Source: JAGZEG01 sp963930185 (GTDB lineage: Bacteria; Actinomycetota; Coriobacteriia; Coriobacteriales; UMGS124). From it: 64,000 nt of DNA. The position numbers and the translations under genes were made by a program. The stretch's first letter is position 1. Each line of letters begins with the position of its first letter. The notes below the pieces were generated by a model. It searched no databases and was not told the origin of the DNA. It was given only the letters and a program-made list of their open reading frames with translations. Below, piece after piece: positions 1 through 7,940 of this stretch. The stretch spans positions 1 through 64,000 of the forward strand of contig CAWVLT010000064.1 of NCBI GenBank assembly GCA_963930185.1. Reading direction: 5' to 3'.

Positions 1-42
1 AAGGTCCTGCGCGCCCGCCCTGCCGGGCCGCGGCGCAGGGAC

Positions 43-73
43 GTATGTTGCCACCGCGCGGGGGGAAGGTCAA
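43..73 (-). promoter_or_regulatory. Possible MerR-type promoter (19-bp spacer) of a gene beyond the left edge
   Basis: On the minus strand TTGACC (73-68) is followed after 19 bp by ACATAC (48-43). The long spacer holds an imperfect dyad (TTCCCC and GGTGGCAA). A 19-bp spacer with a dyad in it is the hallmark of promoters twisted open by MerR-family activators. The dyad is imperfect and the controlled gene is outside the window, so this is weak. Confidence 0.3.
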
Positions 74-239
74 GGGGGAGTTTGGGAAAATAAGGCTCTC
101 TACACCTCAGTATTACGTGATTTACCTATATCTACCTGCTTGTTTGATGTGTTGCACATCTTTTTATCCGACTTGTTTTTCTCTCTTCTGCTTCATCTTC
201 TGTTCATAATTCCACGCTCGATATGCCTGCTAAGCGCAA

Positions 240-278
240 GGGGCAGGCAGATCGTCAGTCATGACGCCCGCCTGCCCC
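240..278 (-). terminator. Hairpin downstream of cydAB
   Basis: GGGGCAGGC (240-248) pairs perfectly with GCCTGCCCC (270-278) across a 21-nt loop. There is no T-tract on either strand, so it may be a factor-dependent terminator or an mRNA 3' stabiliser for the cyd transcript, or belong to the leftward gene. Confidence 0.4.
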
Positions 279-435
279 ATCATCTGGTGCACATATATAT
301 GGCCTGTGGCTAGCGATGGCCAATGCCGAACATGCGGCCCAAAAGCCCGCGCGTCACCCGGCCCTCGCCCCATCCTCTTGGATGCAACGTCCTTTTCTGA
401 CGCGCATCCACCTCGCTCACGCTCACCCTAGCAAG

Positions 436-1539
436 CTAGTGCTCCTCGTCCAAGAGCTCGACATGGATCTTGCCGCTGAAGACGCGATAGGCGATCACGT
501 GATAGACAAGCACCAGCGGAACGCCGATGCACGCAATGATGAACATCGTCTTGAGCGTGAGCTCTGACGCGGCAAAGGGAGCCGCGATCGTGATCGTCTG
601 TCCTGCGTTCTCGGCCGCCATGGGGGCGAAGAGCGGATCGCCGGCGGGCACGAGGCTCGGGAACAGGCTTGCCGCAAACGCTACCACCACGCACGCGCTA
701 GCGATTGCCACGAGCACGAACGCACGCATGCCGCCCCTGCCGCTCGTCGCCAGGGCAACGATGAGCGCGAGGCACGCGACGACGCCCGCGGCCACGCGCA
801 GGACCAGAGGAAGCCCCGGCAGCGCGTAGAGCTCCCCGGCCTGCGGCAGGTTCGGCAGCTCAGCGAACAGATACGCCAGACCAACCAGCGCGAACATCGC
901 GATGGCGATGCGCAGGGCAGCCGGGCGCACCTGGGCCACCCGCGCGCTCAGCGGCCCCTCCCCGATGCGCGCTCCCAGCCAGCAGGCGCCAAGCGCCACG
1001 CAGAGCGAGAGGCTCAGCAGGCCGCACAGCACGGGGAACATGCCGAGCAGCTGGACGAAACGCTGGGGGAAGTCACCCGCGACATCGCCGTTTGCCAGCA
1101 ACGGGACGGTGTTGATGAGGTTGCCGCATGCCACGCCGAACAGCACGGCGGGCAGCAGTGACCCGACGAAGAACGCACCCTCGAAGAAGCGGCGCCCCTT
1201 CCCGGAGGGGAGATCGCCGATAAAGTGGATGGAAACCGCCCTCAGGATCAGGGCAAAGAGGACGACCATGATCGCGAGATAGAACCCCGAGAACACCGTG
1301 GCGTACGCCGGCGGGAACGCCGCGAACAGCGCGCCTCCCAACGTAAGCAGCCACACCTCGTTGCCGTCCCAAACAGGACCGATGGAGAGGCGCATGGCGG
1401 CGCGCTCCTTCTCGTCCTTGCTCAGGAATGGGTAGAGAATCCCGACGCCAAGGTCAAAACCGTCGAGCACGAAGTACCCGATCATCAGCACGGACAGGAG
1501 AACGAACCAGATGAGCTGAAATGTCGTGATGTCCACCAT
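436..1539 (-). CDS. cydB: Cytochrome bd quinol oxidase subunit II
   Basis: CydB, 367 residues, is the second membrane subunit of cytochrome bd, which oxidises quinol and reduces oxygen to water with high affinity. The protein is a chain of hydrophobic helices. The family's N-terminal block is visible: a Leu-rich first helix, then GYFVLDGFDLGVGILYPF and, slightly later, RAAMRLSIGPVWDGNEVWLL. The ATG at 1539 is preceded by GAGGAGGCG; a longer reading to 1611 would overlap cydA and lacks a ribosome site. It lies 5 nt after the cydA stop, so the two are co-transcribed. In an otherwise anaerobic gene set the likely role is oxygen scavenging. Confidence 0.96.
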   Translation of the reverse strand: MVDITTFQLIWFVLLSVLMIGYFVLDGFDLGVGILYPFLSKDEKERAAMRLSIGPVWDGNEVWLLTLGGALFAAFPPAYATVFSGFYLAIMVVLFALILRAVSIHFIGDLPSGKGRRFFEGAFFVGSLLPAVLFGVACGNLINTVPLLANGDVAGDFPQRFVQLLGMFPVLCGLLSLSLCVALGACWLGARIGEGPLSARVAQVRPAALRIAIAMFALVGLAYLFAELPNLPQAGELYALPGLPLVLRVAAGVVACLALIVALATSGRGGMRAFVLVAIASACVVVAFAASLFPSLVPAGDPLFAPMAAENAGQTITIAAPFAASELTLKTMFIIACIGVPLVLVYHVIAYRVFSGKIHVELLDEEH

Positions 1540-1544
1540 CGTCC

Positions 1545-3047
1545 TTACGCCTCCTCTCCCGTGTTCGGACGACCAGGACGCGCCTCGCTCGGCTCGGCCG
1601 CGCAGACGCATCGCGCCTCACTCCCCGCGTCGGAGAACATCGACGGGACCTCCTCCGGCTTCGGCTCGCCTTCGGCCCGGGAGATGACGGGCCCCCTCTT
1701 GATGATGCGGCTGACAATGGTGATCCACGCGACAAAGATGATGAGGTAGATCACCACGAAGCAGACGATGGTGAACAGCAGCTCGCCCGCGCTCACCGCG
1801 CCGGAAATCGCCTCGTCGGTGCGCAGGAGCCCCTGGACGACCCAAGGCTGGCGACCGAACTCGGCGGTGAGCCAGCCCAGCTGGATGGCAAGCATGGGGA
1901 ACAGCGGCGAGATGATCAGCAGGCGAAGCACCCACTTGTTGATGCTGGGAGCCTCTCCTTCCGGGCACTTCCTGATCCGAGCAAACGTAACCCACAGGGC
2001 GGCGATGAGCACCAGCACGATGGCGCCGCAGAGCATGACCATGCCATGATAGGTCTGGAACACCAGCCCAGTGGGCGGAAGCTCGTCGACGTCCACCCCC
2101 TCGGCCGCAGCCGCGTCATACAGGCCCGGATACTCCTTGTCGAAGTTGCCTGACGCGAGGAAGCTCGTGCCGCCGGGGATGCCCAGACCGACGACCCGCT
2201 CGTTTTTGGTGTCGACGTACCCGAACAGATAGAGCGCCGCCGGCTCGGTCTCGTACTGGCCCTCCATCGCCGCCAGCTTCAGCGGCTGGTTTTCGGCGAC
2301 CACGACGGCCTGCGAGTGAGCGGTCGGCAGCAGGATCACCGTGGCGACGAGCGCCATGATCGTGGCGCTTGTCATCGTGGACTTTGCGAAGTGCAGGTCC
2401 CTCTTCTTGAGCAGATACCACGCGCTGACCGAAAGCGCGACGAAGGCGCCGGCGATGAGGACGGCGAAGATCGTGTGGCTGTACCGCGCAAGCAGCGACG
2501 GGTTGAGCGCCGCGGCGGCAAAGTCGGTGAGCACGGCCTTGGCGCCCGCCTGTGTCTGCACCACCTCATAGCCTGCAGGCGTCTGCATCCAGGAGTTCGC
2601 GATGATGATCCACAGCGCTGACAGCATTGAGCCAAGCCACACGAGCCACGTGGACACCATGTAGAACCGCGGGGACACCTTCTTGCGGCCGAACAGCATG
2701 ACACCGAGGAACACCGACTCGAGGAAGAACGCAAACAGCGCCTCGGCAGCCAGCGGCGCACCGAAGATGTCGCCCACGAACCGTGAGTAGTCCGCCCAGT
2801 TGGTGCCGAACGAGAACTCCATGGTGATGCCGGTGGCCACGCCGACGGTGAACGTCACCGTGAAGATCTTGAGCCAAAAGCGGCTCGCCGCACGATCGTG
2901 CGGGTCCCTCGTGCGATAGTGGCGTGTCTCGGCGACGGCCATGACCAGGCCCAGACCCACCGAGAGCGGAACGAACACGAAGTGATAGATGACTGTCAGA
3001 GCGAATTGGATCCGTGCCAGCATGACCGGATCTGAGAGAATGCCCAC
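1545..3047 (-). CDS. cydA: Cytochrome bd quinol oxidase subunit I
   Basis: CydA, 500 residues, carries the three hemes and the quinol site of cytochrome bd. Landmarks visible: the N-terminal block with the heme-ligand His in VIYHFVFVPLS, a second His in RYSHTIFAV, and the family signature GRQPWVVQG near residue 400. The periplasmic Q-loop between the central helices is of the short type. The start is taken as GTG at 3047 because GAGGAGGG sits 5 nt before it; a reading to 3089 adds an Arg-rich tail without a ribosome site. Two tandem operator-like dyads lie about 110-145 bp upstream. Confidence 0.96.
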   Translation of the reverse strand: MGILSDPVMLARIQFALTVIYHFVFVPLSVGLGLVMAVAETRHYRTRDPHDRAASRFWLKIFTVTFTVGVATGITMEFSFGTNWADYSRFVGDIFGAPLAAEALFAFFLESVFLGVMLFGRKKVSPRFYMVSTWLVWLGSMLSALWIIIANSWMQTPAGYEVVQTQAGAKAVLTDFAAAALNPSLLARYSHTIFAVLIAGAFVALSVSAWYLLKKRDLHFAKSTMTSATIMALVATVILLPTAHSQAVVVAENQPLKLAAMEGQYETEPAALYLFGYVDTKNERVVGLGIPGGTSFLASGNFDKEYPGLYDAAAAEGVDVDELPPTGLVFQTYHGMVMLCGAIVLVLIAALWVTFARIRKCPEGEAPSINKWVLRLLIISPLFPMLAIQLGWLTAEFGRQPWVVQGLLRTDEAISGAVSAGELLFTIVCFVVIYLIIFVAWITIVSRIIKRGPVISRAEGEPKPEEVPSMFSDAGSEARCVCAAEPSEARPGRPNTGEEA

Positions 3048-3155
3048 AGCAGCCCTCCTCCCCCTCCTGACTCGACCAACGTTACCCAAACGGCAGACAC
3101 CAGGCGTCCCACGCAGGCGTGAGGGCCCTCGTGGAGACGCCTCGTATGGCGTCTG

Positions 3156-3194
3156 CTATAAGGTACACCTACCAAGTCACTAGGTACAGACCTA
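3156..3194 (-). promoter_or_regulatory. cydAB promoter region with two tandem AGGT/ACCT dyads
   Basis: Two similar short dyads, AGGTACACCT (3161-3170) and TAGGTACAGACCTA (3181-3194), repeat with a 21-bp offset, two helical turns. On the minus strand TTATAG (3161-3156) is a possible -10, which puts one dyad at the -10/-35 spacer and the other over -35. This is the arrangement of a repressor operator. The half-site AGGT/ACCT resembles DtxR-type boxes but the spacing differs from the known IdeR box, so the regulator is not assigned. Confidence 0.45.
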
Positions 3195-3274
3195 ACGGAA
3201 GGCTTTTTGCAGGAGCTTTTCAGGCACGCATGATAAGCTGGGATGTTTCTCAGCTCGGCGGACGACCCGTACGA

Positions 3275-4672
3275 TCAGGACAGCTCTCCGCGGGCAAGGG
3301 CGCAGCCCTCGTCGAGCAGAGCGTCGCGCTCGAGGATGGTCGAAGCCTCGGCGTACACGTGCACCGTCTGGTCCGCCCCCTCCGAACGCACGAGGAGCCA
3401 CGCCCCGTCGGCAAACCCAAGCCGCAGGCCGTCGGCGTGGTCGACATCGACCGGTCTCATGCCTGCGATCATCTGGGGGTTCAGGCCGGGAAGCATGTTG
3501 CGGAACATCTGGATGGACGCGGCGTCAAGCTGGATGTCCCTCTGCCCGTAGTCCATGTGGCCCACGCGGTCCTCGAGCTCGTCGACAAGCGTGCCCAGCG
3601 ACTTGCCCGACCGCGCCATGAGCTCGCAGAGGAGCAGGTCGACCAGAAGGCCATCGTACCCGGCGAGATGCGCCGGCAGGGCGATTGCCCCCGAGTCATC
3701 GATCGCCAGCAGGACGTCACCCTTCTGCATCTCGGCATACGCCCAGCGCGCGCCCACCGGGATCGCCGTGAGCGGGCAGTTGAGCCGGGCGGCCTGGCGG
3801 CGCACGAGCATCGAGCCGGTCGTGGTGAACACCACGCGGCCCGACTGGCGCCGATAGCCCACGAGCAGGTCGAGAAGCAGGGCCGCGATCTTGTAGGGCG
3901 AGACGTACACGCCCCTCTCGTCGATCGCCCCCGCCCTCAGGGCGTTCGCGTCGTTGGCAAGCCCCGCGCAGGCGCCTGCCTCCAGCACCGCCCTGCGGCA
4001 GTCGCCGAGCCACGACTCCACGGGCTCGGGGCGAATCCCGCCGAAGCCCTCGTCGCGCTCCGCATGCACCTCGGTGACGGCAGCGCCCATTCGTGACAGC
4101 GCGTTGGCAAGCCAGCCGTTGGAGGTGCCGTACATGGGGTCGTGCACGACGGACAGCCCGGCGCGCGAGATGGCGTCGGCGTCGACGAACGAGACGAGGC
4201 TCTCGACGTAGGGGGTCATGATGTCGACGTCCTCGTAGACACCGGAGTCCGCCGGTGCCTCGGCGGGAATGCTCGACTCGAGGAGCGAGGCGAATTCCTC
4301 GGTGCAGGGGCCGCCATCGGCCATGCGCACGCGCACGCCGTTGTGGTCGGGCGTCGCACTGCCCGCCGTCAGGACGAGACCGCCGACGACCGCGGGATCG
4401 CGGTTGACGTACCAGCTGAACGCCGGGAGCGGGCAGGCGATCCCCGAGAGCCTGACGGACAGACCCCGCGCCGCCATGACGCGAGACGCGAGCTGCGCCA
4501 TGTGGCGTCCCTCGCTGCGCATGTCATACCCAACGACGACCGACGCCCCGACGCCATGCCCCCGCAGGAACGCGCAGGCGGCAGCATCGGCAATGCGTGC
4601 GACGCTCTCCGCGGTAAAGCCCTCGTCATAGCGGGCGTTCCACCCGTCAACGCCGAAGCGTATCGATTCCAT
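3275..4672 (-). CDS. Phosphohexomutase-fold protein with degenerate active-site loops
   Basis: The 465-residue protein follows the phosphoglucomutase/phosphomannomutase layout end to end (for example FGGIRPEPVE near 210-219 and a C-terminal HVYAEAS). Yet all four active-site loops are altered. The phosphoserine loop, normally TASHNP, reads TAGSATPDHNG (102-112) with Gly at the Ser position. The metal loop, normally DGDGDR-like, reads NDANALR (240-246). The sugar loop GEESGH reads AIDDSGA. The phosphate loop RPSGTEP reads RSEGADQ. It is therefore either a non-catalytic relative or an enzyme with altered chemistry. ATG 4672 has GGGGGAGGCGG upstream. It lies downstream of galU, separated by a terminator, which hints at hexose-phosphate or cell-envelope sugar metabolism. 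Confidence 0.8.
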   Translation of the reverse strand: MESIRFGVDGWNARYDEGFTAESVARIADAAACAFLRGHGVGASVVVGYDMRSEGRHMAQLASRVMAARGLSVRLSGIACPLPAFSWYVNRDPAVVGGLVLTAGSATPDHNGVRVRMADGGPCTEEFASLLESSIPAEAPADSGVYEDVDIMTPYVESLVSFVDADAISRAGLSVVHDPMYGTSNGWLANALSRMGAAVTEVHAERDEGFGGIRPEPVESWLGDCRRAVLEAGACAGLANDANALRAGAIDERGVYVSPYKIAALLLDLLVGYRRQSGRVVFTTTGSMLVRRQAARLNCPLTAIPVGARWAYAEMQKGDVLLAIDDSGAIALPAHLAGYDGLLVDLLLCELMARSGKSLGTLVDELEDRVGHMDYGQRDIQLDAASIQMFRNMLPGLNPQMIAGMRPVDVDHADGLRLGFADGAWLLVRSEGADQTVHVYAEASTILERDALLDEGCALARGELS

Positions 4673-4768
4673 AAGCCGCCTCCCCCACTGTTGCGCACGT
4701 CCTCGATCGCGCATGACGATCTAAGGGTACCCCGTGCGCAAGACAGCTAACCCGTTGCGAGCAAAGTT

Positions 4769-4811
4769 CAAAAACAGCGGGGCCGCCACCCGGCACGTCC
4801 GGATGGCGACC
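4769..4811 (-). terminator. Rho-independent terminator after galU
   Basis: Minus-strand stem GGTCGCCATCCGG (4811-4799) pairs with CCGGGTGGCGGCC (4793-4781), 13 pairs with two G-U wobbles, followed by CCGCTG and a run of five T. It ends the galU transcript 53 nt after the stop codon. Confidence 0.75.
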
Positions 4812-4863
4812 CCATTCGCTAGCATTGCCCGCAACGCGGCAGGCCTCATCGCTAAAGAGCGCG

Positions 4864-5772
4864 CTACTCCTCGCGCAGGATGTCCGCCAGCGCCTCGCGC
4901 AGAGCGGGAGCGAAGCGCTCGTCGGCAAGGCCCATGCGCACGCCGGCGGCGACTAGGTTGGGCACCGTGCCCGTGTCATGCCCCTCGCTGGGATCGATGA
5001 CCACGGCATACATCTCCTCGTCCTCGAGCGCGCGCACCAGCGCGTCGGTGAGCTGGATCTCGTTGCCCTTGCCGGGCTGCTGGCTCGCCAAAAGCTCCAT
5101 GACGCGGGCCGAGAGGAGGTAGCGCCCAAAGATGGCCAGGTGGCTCGGGGCGTCGGCCAGGGCAGGCTTCTCCACCATCGAGGTGACCTTCCACACGGCG
5201 CCGGGCTCGCCGGACGCCACGGACTGTCCCTCGCAGCCCGACAGGACGCCCACGCACTCGCCACCGATGATGCCGAAGCGAGAGACCTCGCTGTCGGGAA
5301 CCGCGATGACGGCGATGACGCTCGCGCCGCCGTGCGCGCGCGAGACCTCGCAGAGCTTGGGGAGGATGGACCGATCGGGCACGACGACGTCGCCGAGCAG
5401 CACGTAGAACGCCTCGTCACCGGTGAGGGAGGCGGCGCAGTGCACCGCGTCGCCAAGGCCGGCGGGGTCATCCTGGTAGACATAGGAGACCGCGAGCGCG
5501 CCGGCATGCTCGCAGGCGTCGGCATACTCGTCCTTGCCGCGCTCCCTCAGCATGGAGACGTACTCCGGGTTCGCGGAGAAGTACTCCTCGATGAGCGGCT
5601 TCGCGTGCGACGTGACGATGACGCACTCGTCGCACTCCGGCGCGTCGAGGGCCTCCTCGACCACGTACTGGATCACCGGCCGGTCGAGCACCGGCAACAT
5701 CTCCTTGGGGACCGACTTCGTCGTGGGCAGGAACCGAGTACCGAGACCAGCGGCAGGGATGATTGCCTTCAT
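4864..5772 (-). CDS. galU: UTP-glucose-1-phosphate uridylyltransferase
   Basis: GalU, 302 residues, makes UDP-glucose from UTP and glucose 1-phosphate for envelope polysaccharide and galactose metabolism. The nucleotidyltransferase signature is at the very N-terminus (AAGLGTRFLPTTKSVPKEML), followed by the expected QYVVEEA helix and a Rossmann-like core. Length is normal for bacterial GalU. The start is the ATG at 5772 just before KAIIPAAG; longer readings to 5889 add an Arg-rich stretch with no homology. It appears monocistronic, with its own promoter and terminator. Confidence 0.95.
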   Translation of the reverse strand: MKAIIPAAGLGTRFLPTTKSVPKEMLPVLDRPVIQYVVEEALDAPECDECVIVTSHAKPLIEEYFSANPEYVSMLRERGKDEYADACEHAGALAVSYVYQDDPAGLGDAVHCAASLTGDEAFYVLLGDVVVPDRSILPKLCEVSRAHGGASVIAVIAVPDSEVSRFGIIGGECVGVLSGCEGQSVASGEPGAVWKVTSMVEKPALADAPSHLAIFGRYLLSARVMELLASQQPGKGNEIQLTDALVRALEDEEMYAVVIDPSEGHDTGTVPNLVAAGVRMGLADERFAPALREALADILREE

Positions 5773-5866
5773 ACCAGATGACACCCTTCCAAGCATCGGC
5801 CATGCCCGCCGGCGCCTGCGCGTAAGGCGACGCGACATGGGCAGGCATCTTCCTTCGTGTCCGTTC

Positions 5867-5906
5867 ACTTTAGCGCACGGGACACCCACACATGTAGATG
5901 TCCCGT
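5867..5906 (-). promoter_or_regulatory. galU promoter with an inverted repeat over the -35 region
   Basis: On the minus strand a -10-like TAAAGT (5872-5867) is preceded by GC, as at two other promoters in the window. Just upstream ACGGGACA (5877-5884) and TGTCCCGT (5899-5906) form a perfect 8-bp inverted repeat with a 14-bp spacer, in place of a recognisable -35. This could be an operator. Confidence 0.45.
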
Positions 5907-5926
5907 GACGCAGCGCGCATCTTGAT

Positions 5927-5957
5927 AAAAAAGACGGCAGGCAAAGGGCGTGTCGTC
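5927..5957 (-). terminator. Probable terminator after the MATE/small-protein unit
   Basis: Minus-strand GACG at 5956-5953 pairs with CGTC at 5936-5933, with further interrupted pairing inside, directly followed by six T (5932-5927). The stem is imperfect but the T-run placement is right. Confidence 0.55.
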
Positions 5958-5971
5958 ACAAGACCGGGCGC

Positions 5972-6190
5972 TCAGCGCCAGGGATCCTCCTCCACGGCCG
6001 CTTGCGAGGGGGGACGGTCGGAAAAGGGATCGTAGCCGTCATCATCCTCGCGCTCGGGCCGAAGGAACGCCCGAACCCGGTCGCCCTCGGCGACCGCGCG
6101 CCGACTGCCGGAATCGGACGATCCCAGCCGGCTTGCCGCGAGAATGCGCTCGCGCAGCGCCCGCGCCCGCTCGTCCACCTCTCGTCCCAT
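5972..6190 (-). CDS. Small charged protein downstream of the MATE exporter
   Basis: The 72-residue product is strongly charged (an Arg-rich first half, MGREVDERARALRERILAAS, and an acidic second half with EREDDDGYDPF). It has no signal peptide, membrane segment or Cys cluster, and I do not recognise a family. It starts 10 nt after the MATE stop on the same strand and ends just before a terminator, so it is probably the last gene of that unit. The short spacing and coding-like third-position GC support it being real, but there is no homology evidence here. Confidence 0.6.
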   Translation of the reverse strand: MGREVDERARALRERILAASRLGSSDSGSRRAVAEGDRVRAFLRPEREDDDGYDPFSDRPPSQAAVEEDPWR

Positions 6191-6200
6191 GGCGCGGCGC

Positions 6201-7694
6201 CTACTCGCCGTCCGACTCGCGCGCGGAAGCCTGCGCCTGCGTTGCCTTGGCGAGCTCGCGCTCGTCCTGCGACACAGTGAGCTTGCGGATCCTGCCGGCC
6301 TCGCGCACCATGAAGACGCCCGTCACGATGATGGCCAGCGCATCGGCCACCGACGGCGCCGCGGTGAGTGCGACCAGGGGCGTGCAGCCAACGATGCCAG
6401 GCATGATCATGGGAACCAGGAACAGGGACGGCAGGTAGAAGATCAGCTGGCGCGTGAGCGTCAGGAACGTCGCCTTGATGGGCTGCCCGGTTGCCTGGAA
6501 GTAGTTGGAGCCGATGACCTGGATCGGGACGACCGGGAAGAAGAACGTCATGTACAGAAACGCCTGGTCGGCGAAGTCGTGCAGGCTGCCGGGCAGGTTG
6601 AAGAACGACATGATCTGGCTGCAGAACGCGCGACAGGCGATCCACAGCGCCAGGTTGACGACCAGGGCGATGGCGATGGTGGTCCACAGGGTCCTGGTCA
6701 CGCGGTGGTACTGGCGGGCGCCGTAGTTGAACCCGAGGATGGGCTGGGCGGCGATGGAGAAGCCCATCACGACGAAGAACAGGATCTGGATGATCTTCTG
6801 GGCCGTGCCGATGACCGCGAGGGCTCCGTCGGCGCCGATGACGTCGGCCGGGCCGAGGTTGGCGATCTGCACGTTGAGCATGCTCGACGTGAACGAGGCC
6901 GCGACGTTCACGGCAAACGTCGAGAGGCCCAGCGAGGCGATGGACCCGATGATGCGCATGTTGGGCCTGAGATACTCGAGGTGCAGGCGCATCTTGCAGC
7001 GCTTGGAGACGAAGTACTGGATGACCATGACGGCCGAGACGAGCTGCCCGCCCACCGTTGCCAGGGCGGAGCCGCTCATGCCCCAGCCAAAGAGCATGAC
7101 GAAGAAGTAGTTGAGGATGGCCGACACGACAGCGCCGACGAACATGATGACCAGCGCGTACATGGGAGCGCCGTCAGTGCGCACGAAGTTCGAAAGGCCG
7201 GCGCCTATCGCCTGGAGCACGAAGCCCAGCAGGATGATGTGGCAGAACTGGCGCGAAAGCTCGCGGTTGGCCTCCGTCGCCCCCAGGATGGTGAGCAGCG
7301 GGTCGAGCAGGATGAGCGAGAGTATTGTGAGGATGACGGGCACCACGATGAGCATGAGCAGGGAGTTGCCCAGCGTGCGCTCGGCCTCCTCGGGCTTGCC
7401 CCCGCCCAGCTTGATGGCGGCGCGCGCGTTGCCGCCGGCACCGAACCACGCCGCGAAGGCGCCCATGAGCATCATGATGGGAAACGCCACCGTGGTGGCG
7501 GCGATGCCGTTCTGGCCGACGGCGTTGCCGACGAAGTAGGTGTCGATGAGGTTGTACAGGGCGCTCACCATCATGGAGAGGATGGCGGGCGGTGCGTACT
7601 GCATGAGGAGCTTGGGGATGGGGGCGGTGCCCAGGGGGTTGTCCAGCTCCTCCTGCCGTCGTGCTTCCTTCTGCTGAATCGTGCTCGAGCTCAT
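6201..7694 (-). CDS. MATE-family multidrug/metabolite exporter
   Basis: A 497-residue membrane protein with twelve predicted hydrophobic helices and two homologous halves, typical of MATE (MatE) transporters that export cationic drugs or metabolites in exchange for Na+ or H+. The N-terminal block is characteristic: NPLGTAPIPKLLMQYAPPAI, then ALYNLIDTYFVG. Start is ATG 7694, with GGAAGG 11 nt upstream; the reading to 7853 adds a Cys/Arg-rich stretch that is really leader RNA. The substrate cannot be read from the sequence. The gene has a long structured leader. Confidence 0.92.
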   Translation of the reverse strand: MSSSTIQQKEARRQEELDNPLGTAPIPKLLMQYAPPAILSMMVSALYNLIDTYFVGNAVGQNGIAATTVAFPIMMLMGAFAAWFGAGGNARAAIKLGGGKPEEAERTLGNSLLMLIVVPVILTILSLILLDPLLTILGATEANRELSRQFCHIILLGFVLQAIGAGLSNFVRTDGAPMYALVIMFVGAVVSAILNYFFVMLFGWGMSGSALATVGGQLVSAVMVIQYFVSKRCKMRLHLEYLRPNMRIIGSIASLGLSTFAVNVAASFTSSMLNVQIANLGPADVIGADGALAVIGTAQKIIQILFFVVMGFSIAAQPILGFNYGARQYHRVTRTLWTTIAIALVVNLALWIACRAFCSQIMSFFNLPGSLHDFADQAFLYMTFFFPVVPIQVIGSNYFQATGQPIKATFLTLTRQLIFYLPSLFLVPMIMPGIVGCTPLVALTAAPSVADALAIIVTGVFMVREAGRIRKLTVSQDERELAKATQAQASARESDGE

Positions 7695-7720
7695 GTGTAG
7701 ATCACGCCTTCCGTTCGGCC

Positions 7721-7765
7721 GTCCGCCCTGCGGACAAAAGCGCCCCCGCAACCACACGGGAGCGC
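7721..7765 (-). promoter_or_regulatory. Leader hairpins with terminator-like stem before the MATE gene
   Basis: On the minus strand GCGCTCCCG (7765-7757) pairs with CGGGGGCGC (7748-7740) over an 8-nt loop, followed at once by TTTT. A second stem, GTCCGC/GCGGAC (7735-7721), follows. The first could terminate nrdG transcription. It also lies between the MATE promoter and the MATE start, so it could act as an attenuator in a leader of about 150 nt. Confidence 0.55.
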
Positions 7766-7852
7766 CCGTCGATTCCGCTCTGCATCGTGAGAGATTCCGG
7801 CAGGCCGCAGCATTTTGGGGCGCACCTGCGCACTGACATGCCTGCACGCACA

Positions 7853-7880
7853 ATTATCTACCGATGCCCGCGCCCCTCAA
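7853..7880 (-). promoter_or_regulatory. Promoter of the MATE gene
   Basis: Minus-strand TTGAGG (7880-7875), 16-bp spacer, GATAAT (7858-7853). It lies between the nrdG stop and the MATE start and would give a leader of about 150 nt. Confidence 0.55.
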
Positions 7881-7940
7881 AGCACCTCACGAAACACCCA
7901 TGCCATACCGGCGCCGCGCGAGCAACGCGGGTCACAAAGG

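Larger units (their letters stand above)
1..435. other. AT-rich non-coding left edge
   Basis: No convincing gene is seen. The stretch from about 75 to 235 is clearly AT-richer than the rest of the window. It holds a possible leftward promoter (42-73), a 9-bp stem hairpin (240-278) and an imperfect hairpin (380-409) just downstream of cydB. A gene reading leftward off the window edge is likely but cannot be seen. Confidence 0.6.
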
